A stretch of DNA of 64,000 nt from Cohnella faecalis (GCF_003570905.1 NZ_QXJM01000027.1:186001-250000), one strand, 5' to 3'. Positions 8,817 to 19,168 are shown, numbered from the stretch's first letter. Made by a program: numbers and translations. Notes: generated from the letters alone by a model not told the origin.

Positions 8817-9695
8817 ATGAAGGGGATAATTTTAGCTGGGGGCTCTGGAACGAGGCTTTATCCACTAACATTAATTACAAGCAAACAATTGTTGCCAGTA
8901 TACGATAAGCCAATGATCTACTATCCACTCTCAACATTAATGCTGGCAGGGATTCGCGACATATTGATCATTTCAACACCGGCCGATTTAGCGAGTTTTA
9001 AACGATTATTGGGTGATGGATCTGCCTTTGGGTTAAAATTATCCTATGCAGTACAAGCATCGCCGGATGGTCTTGCGCAGGCTTTTATTATTGGTGAGGA
9101 GTTTATTGCGGGTAATTCTTGTGCTTTAATTCTGGGGGATAATATATTTTATGGGAATGGATTGTCCACGTATCTGAAAAAAGCTGTACATAATAAGAAT
9201 AGAGCTACTGTATTTGGATACTATGTTGAAGATCCGGAACGATTTGGAGTAGTAGAGTTTGGCAAGGACGGCGAGGCGATTTCAATTGAAGAAAAGCCAT
9301 TACATCCTAAATCAAACTACGCTGTGACAGGGCTTTATTTTTATGACAACAGAGTATGTGAGTTTGCTAAGCAGGTGAAGCCATCCGCGCGAGGGGAACT
9401 AGAAATAACTGATCTAAATAAGATGTACTTAGAGAAGGGACATCTCGACGTTGTAACTCTGGGGCGCGGTTTTGCTTGGCTGGATACAGGTACAATGGAT
9501 AGTCTAATTGATGCGGCATCATTTGTGCAGACGATAGAAAAGCGCCAAGGTATAAAAATATCCGCACCAGAAGAGATTGCCTTTAACAACAAATGGATAA
9601 CGCTTGATGAACTGTTGGCGGCAGCTAGAAAGTACGGAAAATCTAGCTATGGAATTCATTTGAACAGAGTTGCAAACGGCCAGATCCGCTACTAA
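8817..9695 (+). CDS. rfbA: Glucose-1-phosphate thymidylyltransferase
   Basis: This 292-residue enzyme makes dTDP-glucose from glucose 1-phosphate and dTTP. The N-terminus carries the pyrophosphorylase signature [11 protein letters not shown] (residues 8-18), followed by [20 protein letters not shown]. It also has [10 protein letters not shown] with the metal-binding Asp, FGVVEFG, the sugar-phosphate-binding EEKP, and [12 protein letters not shown]. The length matches RmlA. It is the first step toward a dTDP-6-deoxysugar and acts with rmlB about 2 kb downstream. No rmlC or rmlD lies in the window. Confidence 0.96.
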   Translation: MKGIILAGGSGTRLYPLTLITSKQLLPVYDKPMIYYPLSTLMLAGIRDILIISTPADLASFKRLLGDGSAFGLKLSYAVQASPDGLAQAFIIGEEFIAGNSCALILGDNIFYGNGLSTYLKKAVHNKNRATVFGYYVEDPERFGVVEFGKDGEAISIEEKPLHPKSNYAVTGLYFYDNRVCEFAKQVKPSARGELEITDLNKMYLEKGHLDVVTLGRGFAWLDTGTMDSLIDAASFVQTIEKRQGIKISAPEEIAFNNKWITLDELLAAARKYGKSSYGIHLNRVANGQIRY

Positions 9696-9713
9696 GTTGA
9701 GGGAGTTTGAGCG

Positions 9714-10348
9714 ATGTTACTAACTGGTTTTTTACGAACAACGTTAGAGCCAATTCGATTTTTTCTTTTTCAAAAAAAATGGCGTAGAGCTAACTTTCAT
9801 AATTTCACAGTAGCAGGAAGGCGATTTCCCCTTGATAGAGTCATAGTCGGTAAAGCGACATATGGGTCAATTATTGCTTTAAATACAAACAACCCTAATA
9901 GTAAGCTTAAAATAGGTCATTACTGCTCAATAGCAGATGGAGTTAATTTTTTACTTAGCGGTGAGCATAACTACAAGCGTTTCTCAACATATCCCTTTAA
10001 GGTTAAATATAAAAAACTGAGGATAGAAGCGGAAACGAAAGGTCCAATAACCGTGGGTGATGATGTATGGATTGGACAAAACTGTATGATATTATCCGGT
10101 GTAACTTTAGGACAGGGATGTATTATCGGGCAGGTACAGTTGTAGCAAAAGACGTTCCACCCTATGCAATTTTTGCAGGTGGTAAAATACTGAAGTATCG
10201 ATTCTCCCAAGAGATCATAGATAAATTATTGAAAATCGATTTTTCGAGGTTAGACAGTGACAATGTTATCAATAATATTGATTTATTGTATACCGATGAT
10301 TTAGCTCATTTTTTTGAAAGTGATTTATATAAAAAGCTTCTAAAATAA
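9714..10348 (+). pseudogene. CatB-type hexapeptide acetyltransferase, frameshifted
   Basis: The first frame (from ATG 9714, preceded by GAGGGAG) gives the N-terminal two thirds of a xenobiotic/CatB-type acetyltransferase: IGHYCSIADGVNFLLSGEHN with the catalytic-region His, then VGDDVWIGQNCMILSGVTLG. It stops soon after a GGG run at 10128-10130. The other frame supplies the rest, GTVVAKDVPPYAIFAGGKIL and a helical tail. One extra G restores IIGAGTVVAKDVPPY and a 211-residue protein of normal length. The signature is identical to the breaks in the PIG-L and rmlB genes of this locus. If functional, it would acetylate a sugar of the repeat unit. Confidence 0.8.
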
Positions 10349-10378
10349 TAACTCAGGAAAAGGTAACTAAATCATACA

Positions 10379-11793
10379 ATGAAGAACATCATAAAGAATT
10401 TTTCTTATTCCTTTTCTGCTAATATAATAACTTTAATCATTTCGTTACTATCAATAATAATAATCCCCAAAATAATTGGTGTAGAGGAATATGGATATTG
10501 GCAAATCTATATGTTCTATGTCTCGTATTTGGGTTTTTTATATTTTGGTCATGCTGATGGGGTTTATCTTAAATATGGCGGAAAAGAGTACAAAAATCTC
10601 GATAAACCGCTTTTTGTTAGTCAATTTTGGTTGCTAATTGCCTTTGAAATATTAATTTCGGCTGTTTTTATAATATATAGTTTGTTTTTTGTTGATAATA
10701 AAGATAGAGCTTTCATTTTACTAATTGTTAGTATCAATATAGTAATTATTTTGCCAAAAGCTTTATTGCAGTTTGTCTTATTGGCGACGAATCGAATCAA
10801 TGAAAACGCAAGAAGCATTATGTTAGAACGTATACTTTATGGAGTGATTGTAATTGCCTTAATTGTGATAGGCGTAAGAGATTATAAAGTTCTTGTGTCC
10901 GTCGATTTGTTTGCTAAAATTATTTCTTTTATGGTTACTATTTATTATTGCAAAGAGATAGTTAGGGGTAAGACAGCTAGTTTGAAAATGGGATTGTTAG
11001 AGGCTTTTGACAATGTCAAGGTTGGAATAAACCTTATGTTTTCAAATATTGCAAGTCGTTCAATCATAGGGATCGTGAGATTTGGGATAGAAAAAAATTG
11101 GGACGTCATTACATTTGGCAAAATATCACTTACACTAAGCGTGTCTAATATGCTCATGCTCTTTATTAATGCCGTAGGAACGGTACTGTATCCCGTTCTT
11201 AGAACAACAGCAAAAGAAAAGCTTCCTATAATTTATACGCAAATGAGAAATGCGCTGATTATTTCTTTTTTAGGAATGGTTGTCGTTTATTACCCGGCTA
11301 GTTCAATACTTTCATCTTGGCTGCCTAAGTATTCCGAAAGCTTAATCTATATGGCGCTACTATTTCCTATTTGTCTGTATGAGAGTAAGATGTCAATGCT
11401 GGTCATTACCTATTTTAATACGTTGCGTAAAGAAAAGGTAATGCTCAAAATCAACTTAGTCATATTGGCACTTGCTGTTATTACAACATGTATTTCTATC
11501 TATTTGTTCGATAGTTTAACTTTAACAGTGTTATCAATAACTATACTTTTGGCGATTAGGTGTGTTATTTCCGAAGTTATAATTTCTAAAATATTGAAAA
11601 TAAATTTAATGAGTGATATCATCCTGGAGCTTGTCATGACGATTGCGTTCATTGTATTTGCCTGGTATGTGGGTGGAACGGGTGGAATGGCATGCTATCT
11701 CCTGTTGTATTTAGTCTATGCTTATTTAAAAAGAAAAGATATTAAAGAGCTTGTTTTATTCGTCTTATCGATCCTAAAAAGGAGGGCAACTTT

Positions 11794-11797
<4 letters not shown>
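10379..11797 (+). CDS. Polysaccharide flippase (Wzx/MATE-like, oligosaccharide flippase family)
   Basis: This 472-residue protein has 12-14 hydrophobic segments across its full length. Its start, MKNIIKNFSYSFSANIITLI, and the segment IIPKIIGVEEYGYWQIYMFY match the polysaccharide-biosynthesis flippase family (RfbX/Wzx). It would move lipid-linked repeat units to the outer leaflet for the EpsG-type polymerase. The AAAAAGGAGGG ribosome site for rmlB lies within its 3' end, and its stop overlaps the rmlB start by 4 bases. Confidence 0.88.
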
Positions 11798-12812
<1,015 letters not shown>

Positions 12813-12860
12813 GTAGAGGAAACAGTGAACTACAAAGTCGAATTATAAGAAGGTGACTTC

Positions 12861-13526
12861 ATGGAAAAACGAAAAAAGAGATGGAAACGGGTATTGATTT
12901 GGTCTATAGCAATTATTGTGCTGCTAGGTGCTACCAGTCTTGTCGTTGCTAATATTGTTGTTAATAAAGTAATTTCTTCTTTAGCCGATGGTTTGGAAAT
13001 TGATTTTGAGGAATCAGCAGACTTAAACTCAACGCCAGATAGTCAAGAGTTACCCTCTCCGGCTTCCACAAACACGACCAGTGAAGGCTCGAAACAAACC
13101 AACACGAATCCTGTCATCGACTCGACTAAAGGGACGAACCCACAATCAAGCGCGGCAGCAGATTCTCCATCCAAAGAATCAAGGGCGCCTGATCAAACAG
13201 ATGATAAAGACAAGGCCGGTGTATATGCCGCTGAAGTGTCGGTGAACAAAGCCAAATCGATTAAAGAAAATATTACTTTATCTGAGAAGGCCTCGGTTAC
13301 CAAGATTCTAATGTCTAACTTGAGTATGTCCGATATCAAACATATCCAAGATCTTGCCAGCGGCGGGATGACTGTCGATGAGAAGCGCGAAGCAAGGAAG
13401 ATATTGTTGGAAAAGCTTACCCCTGACGAGTATAACAAAATTGCTGGAATTGCAAAAACTTACGGAGTGAGCCAAGGTAAAACCTATGCTGAGGCTGAAA
13501 AAGAAGAAAATGATGCTAGCAAGTAA
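12861..13526 (+). CDS. Hypothetical membrane-anchored protein with Ser/Thr-rich linker
   Basis: I do not recognise this 221-residue protein. It has a basic N-terminus (MEKRKKRWKR), one transmembrane or uncleaved signal segment at about residues 11-32, then a low-complexity Ser/Thr/Pro/Asn/Asp linker (about 45-125). A helical C-terminal domain follows (about 125-210), including LSEKASVTKILMSNLSMSDI and KREARKILLEKLTPDEYNKI. This is the layout of a membrane-tethered extracellular domain on a flexible stalk. The ribosome site is AAGGTGA. The next gene overlaps its 3' end. It follows the polysaccharide locus in the same direction and may be co-expressed with it. Confidence 0.65.
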   Translation: MEKRKKRWKRVLIWSIAIIVLLGATSLVVANIVVNKVISSLADGLEIDFEESADLNSTPDSQELPSPASTNTTSEGSKQTNTNPVIDSTKGTNPQSSAAADSPSKESRAPDQTDDKDKAGVYAAEVSVNKAKSIKENITLSEKASVTKILMSNLSMSDIKHIQDLASGGMTVDEKREARKILLEKLTPDEYNKIAGIAKTYGVSQGKTYAEAEKEENDASK

Positions 13527-14196
13527 GCGTTGGTTCGCAGCTCTCATGTTCATGGTAATTCCATTAGTTGTTATTGGCTGTTCGGGGAAATCGAGTATTC
13601 CTGTGCTGGATAAAGTTTCAACTTCAACGCCAGTCGGCATTGAGAAATATGATTTTAATTCTAAGTCGCAAGATGCTTTGGGCGAGAACGAATCTGATTC
13701 GCTTCCTCTTGTTAGTCCAGTTCCTACTCAAGAAGAGCAAGCGAGTGAGTCAATTAGACCTGCTTACAATGGAGGCAGGGAGGATACTTCGACTCCAGTA
13801 ACAGAACTAGAATCAGCGGATTCAAAAGTGAAGGCGAGAATTGACCAGTCTTTTGAGGTCCGATTCAATAGTCTTCGAAGCGAATGCAAAGCTTCAGGGG
13901 AGCAGCTAATAGCGAGTATATTTAATGAATTAAACGGCAAAGAAGAGGTGTCGCTAAGTCAGTTGCAATCGAAGTATATAGGAAAGGTCGCAAAAGCGGA
14001 GGCTGCTTGCGATGCTAAATTCGCCTCTCTGTTAGGACAGGCGAAGGCTGAGTACACGAAGAATGATTTGCCTGTTGTGGAAATGCCGGCGTGGAAGACT
14101 GATTATGAGAAGGAGAAGGCTTCGATGAGGTTGTCTGCTGCAGGCAAATTGTTGAAGGCCTATCAGAATTCTAAAGGAGCGAGCGAAAGTGAATAA
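13510..14196 (+). CDS. Hypothetical lipoprotein with two-cysteine C-terminal domain
   Basis: The protein (228 residues from the ATG at 13510; an upstream in-frame ATG lies at 13486) has a lipoprotein signal, with a hydrophobic run ending in the lipobox VIGC near residue 24. A Ser/Thr/Glu-rich linker precedes a helical C-terminal domain. This domain contains SFEVRFNSLRSEC and, about 50 residues later, AEAACDAKFASLLGQAKAEY. The same spacing of residues and cysteines recurs in the next gene's C-terminal domain, so the two proteins are related there. It overlaps the genes on both sides. The function is unknown; a cell-surface anchor or partner of its neighbours is possible. Confidence 0.65.
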   Translation: MMLASKRWFAALMFMVIPLVVIGCSGKSSIPVLDKVSTSTPVGIEKYDFNSKSQDALGENESDSLPLVSPVPTQEEQASESIRPAYNGGREDTSTPVTELESADSKVKARIDQSFEVRFNSLRSECKASGEQLIASIFNELNGKEEVSLSQLQSKYIGKVAKAEAACDAKFASLLGQAKAEYTKNDLPVVEMPAWKTDYEKEKASMRLSAAGKLLKAYQNSKGASESE

Positions 14197-15166
14197 GACT
14201 GCATGGAAACGCAAGGGGATTGCGGCTCTGCTATTTGCGGCTTTAGGATTATCGCTGCTAGCCAATACGGCGGGAGCCGCAGCCAAGACGACGCAAGTTA
14301 ACGTCCAGACTAAAGCCGTTCAGCTTGTGTTTGATGGCAAGACGCTATCACTTCCGACTGGTCAGCATGTATTCTCGATTAACGGAACGAATTATGTACC
14401 GGTACGATTTATTTCTTACGCTCTGCAAAAGAATGTAGGCTGGAACGATAAGACGAAGACGGTTACGGTGTCGGATCCAACGAAGCCGGAAGCGGTTATG
14501 CTCAATGAGTTTCTGATGAATTTGGCCGGAGAAGCGGGAAAGCCTTCTTCGAAAGGAGGACTGAAGCTGCTCGTTACGCCGGTGCAAGCGAAGTTCGTGT
14601 TTGACGGCTCCTCCAAATCGTTGCCGAAGGGGCAGTCGGCTTACAATGTGAACGGGTCAATCTATGTGCCGATCCGATTCATGTCGGAATCGATCGGTAC
14701 GGACATTGGATGGGATGGCAAATCAGGTCGAATTACAGCGGTGTCTCCGGCCTATAAGAAGGAGCAAGAAGCTGCCGGAGCCGAAAATGGCGAAGGCGAC
14801 GGAAAAGAAGAAACCTCCACAGGAGGAACGGCTACTGGCGGTGGTTCATCGGGATCCGCTAAACCTACACTGGAATCGATTACCGCGAGCACAGAAGCCC
14901 GTCTGCATACGCTGGAGAGCAGCTGCCAGAATACTCTAATGAATATCGCGTTGTCCGCTTTCGGGCAATCGGCCGAAGAGAAAGCTAAGATTCGCACTCA
15001 AGGCCAAAAGGCACTGGATCAATGCAAGGCGCAATTCGAGACCATCGTTACCAATGCTGAGAATCAATTAACGACTAATGGATACAGCACAGCTATTATC
15101 GCTGAATATCGGAAGTATTTCCAAGAACAGCTCGATGCTGGAAAGGCAATATTCGATTCTCTTTAA
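14189..15166 (+). CDS. Secreted protein with two copper-amine-oxidase-N-like repeats and two-cysteine domain
   Basis: This 325-residue protein starts at a GTG inside the previous gene. A signal peptide (about residues 1-31, ending ANTAGAAA) leads into two stalk-type copper amine oxidase N-terminal repeats. The first holds VFDGKTLSLPTGQHVFSING and YVPVRFISYAL, the second VFDGSSKSLPKGQSAYNVNG and YVPIRFMSESI. These repeats are common in Paenibacillus surface proteins and do not imply oxidase activity. After a Gly/Ser-rich linker comes the C-terminal domain with STEARLHTLESSC and ALDQCKAQFETIVTNAENQL, homologous to the end of the preceding lipoprotein. Cell-wall or surface location is likely; the function is unknown. 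Confidence 0.78.
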   Translation: MNKTAWKRKGIAALLFAALGLSLLANTAGAAAKTTQVNVQTKAVQLVFDGKTLSLPTGQHVFSINGTNYVPVRFISYALQKNVGWNDKTKTVTVSDPTKPEAVMLNEFLMNLAGEAGKPSSKGGLKLLVTPVQAKFVFDGSSKSLPKGQSAYNVNGSIYVPIRFMSESIGTDIGWDGKSGRITAVSPAYKKEQEAAGAENGEGDGKEETSTGGTATGGGSSGSAKPTLESITASTEARLHTLESSCQNTLMNIALSAFGQSAEEKAKIRTQGQKALDQCKAQFETIVTNAENQLTTNGYSTAIIAEYRKYFQEQLDAGKAIFDSL

Positions 15167-15313
15167 GCTTCACTAGAAAAAAGAACGCATGTTTGGTAAA
15201 ATATATAAAAAGGTAAAGGTAAAAGCCTCCTTCCGACCTCATGGAGGAATACGCCAATCGAATGATAGTAGCGAGTGAGTGCATTTCATTGGATGGAATC
15301 GGGAGGAAGGCGT

Positions 15314-15922
15314 ATGAGCGAGCAGATTTTGCAGTCGATATTAGGTGAATTAAAAGGTGTCAATCAAAGGCTCGACGGAATGGATCAGAGACTCGACGGA
15401 ATGGATCAGAGACTCGACGGAATCGATCAAAGGCTCGACCGGATGGATCAGCGATTCGACGGGATTGACCAACGGCTCGATGGAATGGATCAGAGACTCG
15501 ACGGAATCGATCAAAGGCTCGACCGGATGGATCAGCGATTCGACGGGATTGACCAACGGCTCGATGGAATGGATCAGCGATTCGACGGAATCGATCAAAG
15601 GCTTGACCGGATGGATCAGCGATTCGACGGAATGGATCAGAGACTCGACCGAATGGATCAGCGATTCGACGGGATTGACCAACGGCTCGATGGAGTGGAT
15701 CAGCGGTTCGATAAAATCGAAACGACGCTGGGAGAAATCAAGCTGGCCGTCCTGGAGACGCACGAATTTGTTGGGAGAATTGCCGTCGTTCAGGAGCAGC
15801 AGGCGGCCGCTATCGATTCTCTTAAGACTGAACAGCATCGACATGGTCGAATACTAGAGGCGCTTGCAGTGAAGTCGTTGGAGCATGATACGGAAATCCG
15901 GGAGTTGAGACGTGCAACGTAA
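15314..15922 (+). CDS. Heptad-repeat coiled-coil protein
   Basis: The start at 15314 is set by GGGAGG eight bases upstream, giving 202 residues. After MSEQILQSILGELKG come 17 near-perfect seven-residue repeats of the form MDQRLDG/IDQRFDR (about residues 16-137). These predict a long, highly charged, parallel coiled coil of about 18 nm. The C-terminal part (KIETTLGEIKLAVLETHEFV and the helix after it) is less regular. No signal peptide or membrane segment is seen, so the protein is probably cytoplasmic. Similar short coiled-coil proteins are frequent in Paenibacillus and usually unnamed. A strong terminator follows. Confidence 0.75.
   Translation: MSEQILQSILGELKGVNQRLDGMDQRLDGMDQRLDGIDQRLDRMDQRFDGIDQRLDGMDQRLDGIDQRLDRMDQRFDGIDQRLDGMDQRFDGIDQRLDRMDQRFDGMDQRLDRMDQRFDGIDQRLDGVDQRFDKIETTLGEIKLAVLETHEFVGRIAVVQEQQAAAIDSLKTEQHRHGRILEALAVKSLEHDTEIRELRRAT
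15365..15710 (+). repeat. 21-bp tandem repeat encoding seven-residue heptads
   Basis: About 16-17 copies of a 21-bp unit (consensus near GGAATGGATCAGAGACTCGAC) run through the coiled-coil gene. Copies differ at a few positions and form a higher-order pattern in which blocks of four to five units are repeated almost exactly. This suggests recent expansion by unequal exchange. Because 21 is a multiple of three, other frames on both strands are also open here; those are shadows. Confidence 0.9.
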
Positions 15923-15942
15923 CGGATAGATTATTTATTGGA

Positions 15943-15982
15943 GAAGAAGACCCGCCCCCAGGCAGGTCTTCTTCTTTTTCTT
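15943..15982 (+). terminator. Rho-independent terminator
   Basis: The inverted repeat GAAGAAGACC ... GGTCTTCTTC is followed by a T-rich tail. It lies about 20 bases after the coiled-coil gene. Confidence 0.85.
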
Positions 15983-16090
15983 ATTCTTCGAACGTTTGAA
16001 ATTCGAAAAAACAGGGTAATATTCGATAACGCGGCAGCATATAATCTCCGGAAGCCACTAATAGAATTCGAGATTGAGAGGATGTCAGTT

Positions 16091-16333
16091 ATGAATATGA
16101 CGATCAGACAACTGGCCGAGACGACGAGTGACCTGCTTTATCGAGTAAGAGTGTACGATAGGGATCTCAAATATAGCGACGAAATTATCGCCATGGACGA
16201 TACGCACTCTGCACTGAAAAAAGCCGTACTGCATGGGGAAGGGGGTCGACATCGGGAAAGAGCCATCGAGAAGCTGCAGCAAATGAGACGGAGATTGCTG
16301 ACGATGATGGAAGACCTGCTGTACACCGCATAA
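16091..16333 (+). CDS. Small hypothetical protein
   Basis: I do not recognise this 80-residue protein. It reads MNMTIRQLAETTSDLLYRVR at the start and is strongly helical and charged, with a C-terminal segment rich in Arg and Met. The GAGAGG ribosome site (16076-16081) has good spacing to the ATG at 16091; an ATG at 16082 abuts the ribosome site and is less likely. It is flanked by terminators on both sides, so it is a single-gene unit. The composition and clean start support a real gene. Confidence 0.55.
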   Translation: MNMTIRQLAETTSDLLYRVRVYDRDLKYSDEIIAMDDTHSALKKAVLHGEGGRHRERAIEKLQQMRRRLLTMMEDLLYTA

Positions 16334-16349
16334 CCGGGTAATCCAACAA

Positions 16350-16401
16350 AAAAGCTTTCCATCACTCGAGGCAACACTCAGTGACGGAAAGCTTCTTTTT
16401 G
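16350..16401 (+). terminator. Rho-independent terminator
   Basis: The long inverted repeat AAGCTTTCC(A)TCACT ... AGTGACGGAAAGCTT is followed by CTTTTTG. It closes the small hypothetical gene ending at 16333. Confidence 0.85.
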
Positions 16402-16489
16402 TACAACGAGACTAATGAATTATGCCTAGTAAAATAATTCTTCATATGATACTATCGAATCATAAATCGACATCTAATGGGGTGTCCAT

Positions 16490-16900
16490 ATGACTAAAGG
16501 CCCGGTACCGGTCGTCATCCAATGCTCCCAATGCGGGGCCCTTTTCCAAAAAAAAGCGCACGATATCTGTACGGCTTGCATCGCCTCAGAGAATGAGGAG
16601 ATTAACTCTTTGGTACGTGCTATGACGCGCCAGCGGCATTTGAACAACGAAGAGCTGGCTGTCGAGACCGACATCGCCCCGAACAAAATTCGAGCCTGGA
16701 TCCGCTCGGGCAAGTTCAAAATTTACGATTATCCGAACCTTGCCGACAATTGCGACCTGTGCCGAGCACCGATCCGTTCCGGCAAGCTGTGCTATTCCTG
16801 TACGACGAGAATTAAGGACGACGTGGAGAAAGTGTACCAGCAGGAGCGCTTGATGAGAGAACGGCTGCGTCAAGCCAACGCTTATATTTCCAGAAAATAA
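16490..16900 (+). CDS. yvyF: YvyF-like protein (flagellar operon protein family TIGR03826)
   Basis: This 136-residue protein has an N-terminal zinc-ribbon-like pair (CSQCGALF and CTACIA, about residues 11-29). A helix-turn-helix-like middle (NEELAVETDIAPNKIRAWIR) and a second cysteine set (CDLCRAPIRSGKLCYSC, about 86-102) follow. This order matches YvyF of Bacillus, normally encoded between comF and flgM in the late flagellar region. Here no flagellar gene is adjacent; it stands alone between terminators. A regulatory role in flagellar gene expression is proposed for the family but is not firmly established. Confidence 0.75.
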   Translation: MTKGPVPVVIQCSQCGALFQKKAHDICTACIASENEEINSLVRAMTRQRHLNNEELAVETDIAPNKIRAWIRSGKFKIYDYPNLADNCDLCRAPIRSGKLCYSCTTRIKDDVEKVYQQERLMRERLRQANAYISRK

Positions 16901-16941
16901 GGAAGCTTCAACCTTTCATATCCGAACTATCCGTGTTCGCG

Positions 16942-16969
16942 CACCCCGTCTCAATAGGCGGGGTTTTTG
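16942..16969 (+). terminator. Rho-independent terminator
   Basis: The hairpin ACCCCG-tctcaatagg-CGGGGT is followed by TTTTTG downstream of the yvyF-like gene. Confidence 0.85.
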
Positions 16970-17112
16970 TCGTCTGCATAGAAGCATGCTCAGACAAGAT
17001 GCTCCTTCCATAGACCGAGCAGAAAAGCATCCTTCGGACCGTCGTTCAAGACAATGTCCGTGCGTTACAATAGGGCTGGATCAAAGTCTCGTAACGAAAG
17101 CGGGGAATGCTC

Positions 17113-18042
17113 GTGGCCATTTTGGAAGTGAATGGGTTGCGCAAGACATTCGGCACCGTTACAGCCGTCGAGGAGATCAGCTTCGGCGTGGAGCCGGGCG
17201 AGGTATTCACGATTATCGGACCGAACGGAGCGGGAAAGACGACAACGCTCGAAATGATTGAAGGACTGCAGAAGCCCGACGCGGGAACGATAACCGTCTG
17301 CGGTCTCGATTGGCGGAAGGACGCCGACCGGATCAAAATCAAGATCGGCGTTCAGCCTCAGTCAAGCGCTTTGTTCGAATTGCTGACGGTCGAGGAAAAT
17401 TTGGGTTTGTTCGCGACGTTCTACCCGGATCCGTTGAAGACGGAGGACGTGCTTCGGATGATCAATTTGACCGAGCACAAAAACAAGCGGGTCAAGCAAT
17501 TGTCCGGAGGGCAACGGCAACGGCTGGCGATCGGGCTTGGAATGATTAGCAATCCGGAAATCATTTTTCTCGACGAACCGACGACCGGTCTCGATCCGCA
17601 GGCGCGCCGGAACATTTGGGACATTATCCTCGAGCTGAAACGAATAGGCAAGACGACCATTTTGACGACTCATTACATGGAAGAGGCGGAGAAGCTAAGC
17701 GATCGCGTCTGTATCGTCGATCAGGGGCGGGTCGTGACGCTCGATACTCCGGCGGCGCTCATTGACAAGCTGACGAAGGAACGCGAGATCCGGCTTACGA
17801 TGCTGGACGGGGAAGAAGCGGCGAAAGAGACGGAATGGCTCGCGCTTAATCAACCGGCAATTGCCCGAACGGAGAGAGAAGGCTCGACGCTTAGGATATG
17901 GTCCGTTCAGCCCGAAGAGACGCTGTACGGTATTTTCGGTTTTACGAGAGAGCGTGGCTATCGGGTGGAGCAGGTGTCGATTCGCGAGCTAAGCCTGGAA
18001 GACGTATTCATTGCCTTCACAGGCAAGGAATGGAGGGATTAA
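17113..18042 (+). CDS. ABC exporter ATP-binding subunit (ABC-2 type)
   Basis: The protein has about 309 residues and a complete nucleotide-binding domain: Walker A GPNGAGKTTT, Q-loop VQPQSSALFELLTVEENL, signature LSGGQRQRLAIG, Walker B IIFLDEPTTGLDPQARR and the switch His in TTHYMEEAEKLSDRV. A C-terminal extension typical of drug/lipid-type ABC-2 exporters follows. The start is chosen at the GTG (17113) because GCGGGGA ends six bases before it; an ATG at 17107 abuts that site. It pairs with the permease directly downstream. The substrate is unknown. Confidence 0.9.
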   Translation: MAILEVNGLRKTFGTVTAVEEISFGVEPGEVFTIIGPNGAGKTTTLEMIEGLQKPDAGTITVCGLDWRKDADRIKIKIGVQPQSSALFELLTVEENLGLFATFYPDPLKTEDVLRMINLTEHKNKRVKQLSGGQRQRLAIGLGMISNPEIIFLDEPTTGLDPQARRNIWDIILELKRIGKTTILTTHYMEEAEKLSDRVCIVDQGRVVTLDTPAALIDKLTKEREIRLTMLDGEEAAKETEWLALNQPAIARTEREGSTLRIWSVQPEETLYGIFGFTRERGYRVEQVSIRELSLEDVFIAFTGKEWRD

Positions 18043-18043
18043 A

Positions 18044-19168
18044 GTGAGCGCAGGGAAGCAATTCCGATCGATGCTAGCCGCACACTTGAAGATGACCCTC
18101 CGCGAGAAGCAGGTATGGTTCTGGGCTATCTTCTTCCCGATCATTCTTATGGTCCTCTTCATGATTATTTTCGGAGGCGGCGGGGACGACCGTTTTCAAG
18201 CGAAAGTGGCTGTCGTGAAGCCGGTCGCGAATGCGACGGCGGATCTGCTGGAAGATCGGCTGCGCCAAGTGCTGGCGCTCGAATGGAAGACGGAGCTGCC
18301 CGTGAGCGCAGAGCAAGCGGACGAATGGATTAAGGAGAAGGATATCGACGCGGTCATCGAGCTTCCTGAGACCGATAATGCAAAAGCGCTAAAGCTTATC
18401 GTCAATACGGAGAATGAGCAGAGTGCAACGACTCAAGCGATTTCCGGCATTCTGGAGAAGTTCGTGCAGCAGGCCAATTTGGCGGAGGCTGGAGTAGAGG
18501 AGCAATCGGCATACCAGTTGCAAATCCGGTCCGTATCGAGCGGCAGCGAGGATTTGAATTATGTCGACTTCCTGTTGACAGGAATGATTGCGCTATCGAT
18601 CGCTCAAGGCGGGTTGTTCGGCATGGTGGATCTTGTAGAAATGCGGAGAAACGGTCTATTGAAAAGATTGCGAATGACACCGGTGCGTATAGGACTGTTC
18701 GGCCTGTCCGATATGACGGTTCGCTATTTGTTCGGGATCGTGCAGATGATCATTCTTGCTCTAATAGGCATTTTTGGGTTCGGGGCTAATCTTCATATCG
18801 ATTTTCTAACTCTGTTCGTCGCCTTTTCGGTCGGAATGCTGGCGTTCAGCGCTATCGGGTATTTGTTCTCGTCGTTCAGCAAATCCTTGGAATCCTACAT
18901 GGGACTTGCGAATATTGCGAGCTTTCTGATGATGTTCCTATCCGGCATCTTCTTCTCGACGGCGGGCTTGCCGGACTGGCTGAAGCCGGTCACGCATGCG
19001 CTCCCGCTTACTTATTTCGTAGAAGGAATACGCGATGGACTCGCATATGGGAGCGGAATCGGCACGGGCGATTTCTGGGCGGGGGGCGGCATTCTCGCGC
19101 TATGGGGCGCGGGAGCGTTCTCGCTCGGATCATTCATCTACAAACGCGGGAGAGAGGCAGCGCGTTAA
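18044..19168 (+). CDS. ABC-2 type transporter permease
   Basis: This 374-residue membrane protein has one N-terminal transmembrane segment (about 26-45), an extracellular domain of about 140 residues, and five further transmembrane segments between about 190 and 370. This is the ABC2_membrane_3 architecture. NGLLKRLRMTPVRIGLFGLS is the coupling region, and PLTYFVEGIRDGL is the typical late-loop motif. The GTG start has TGGAGGGA six bases upstream, one base after the ATPase stop. With the ATPase it forms an exporter for an unknown lipid, peptide or drug. Confidence 0.88.
   Translation: MSAGKQFRSMLAAHLKMTLREKQVWFWAIFFPIILMVLFMIIFGGGGDDRFQAKVAVVKPVANATADLLEDRLRQVLALEWKTELPVSAEQADEWIKEKDIDAVIELPETDNAKALKLIVNTENEQSATTQAISGILEKFVQQANLAEAGVEEQSAYQLQIRSVSSGSEDLNYVDFLLTGMIALSIAQGGLFGMVDLVEMRRNGLLKRLRMTPVRIGLFGLSDMTVRYLFGIVQMIILALIGIFGFGANLHIDFLTLFVAFSVGMLAFSAIGYLFSSFSKSLESYMGLANIASFLMMFLSGIFFSTAGLPDWLKPVTHALPLTYFVEGIRDGLAYGSGIGTGDFWAGGGILALWGAGAFSLGSFIYKRGREAAR

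Noticed and set aside
15350..15857. Long open frames on the minus strand and in a second plus frame
   Set aside because: They exist only because a 21-bp repeat keeps every frame open; the annotated frame has the ribosome site and sensible coiled-coil heptads.
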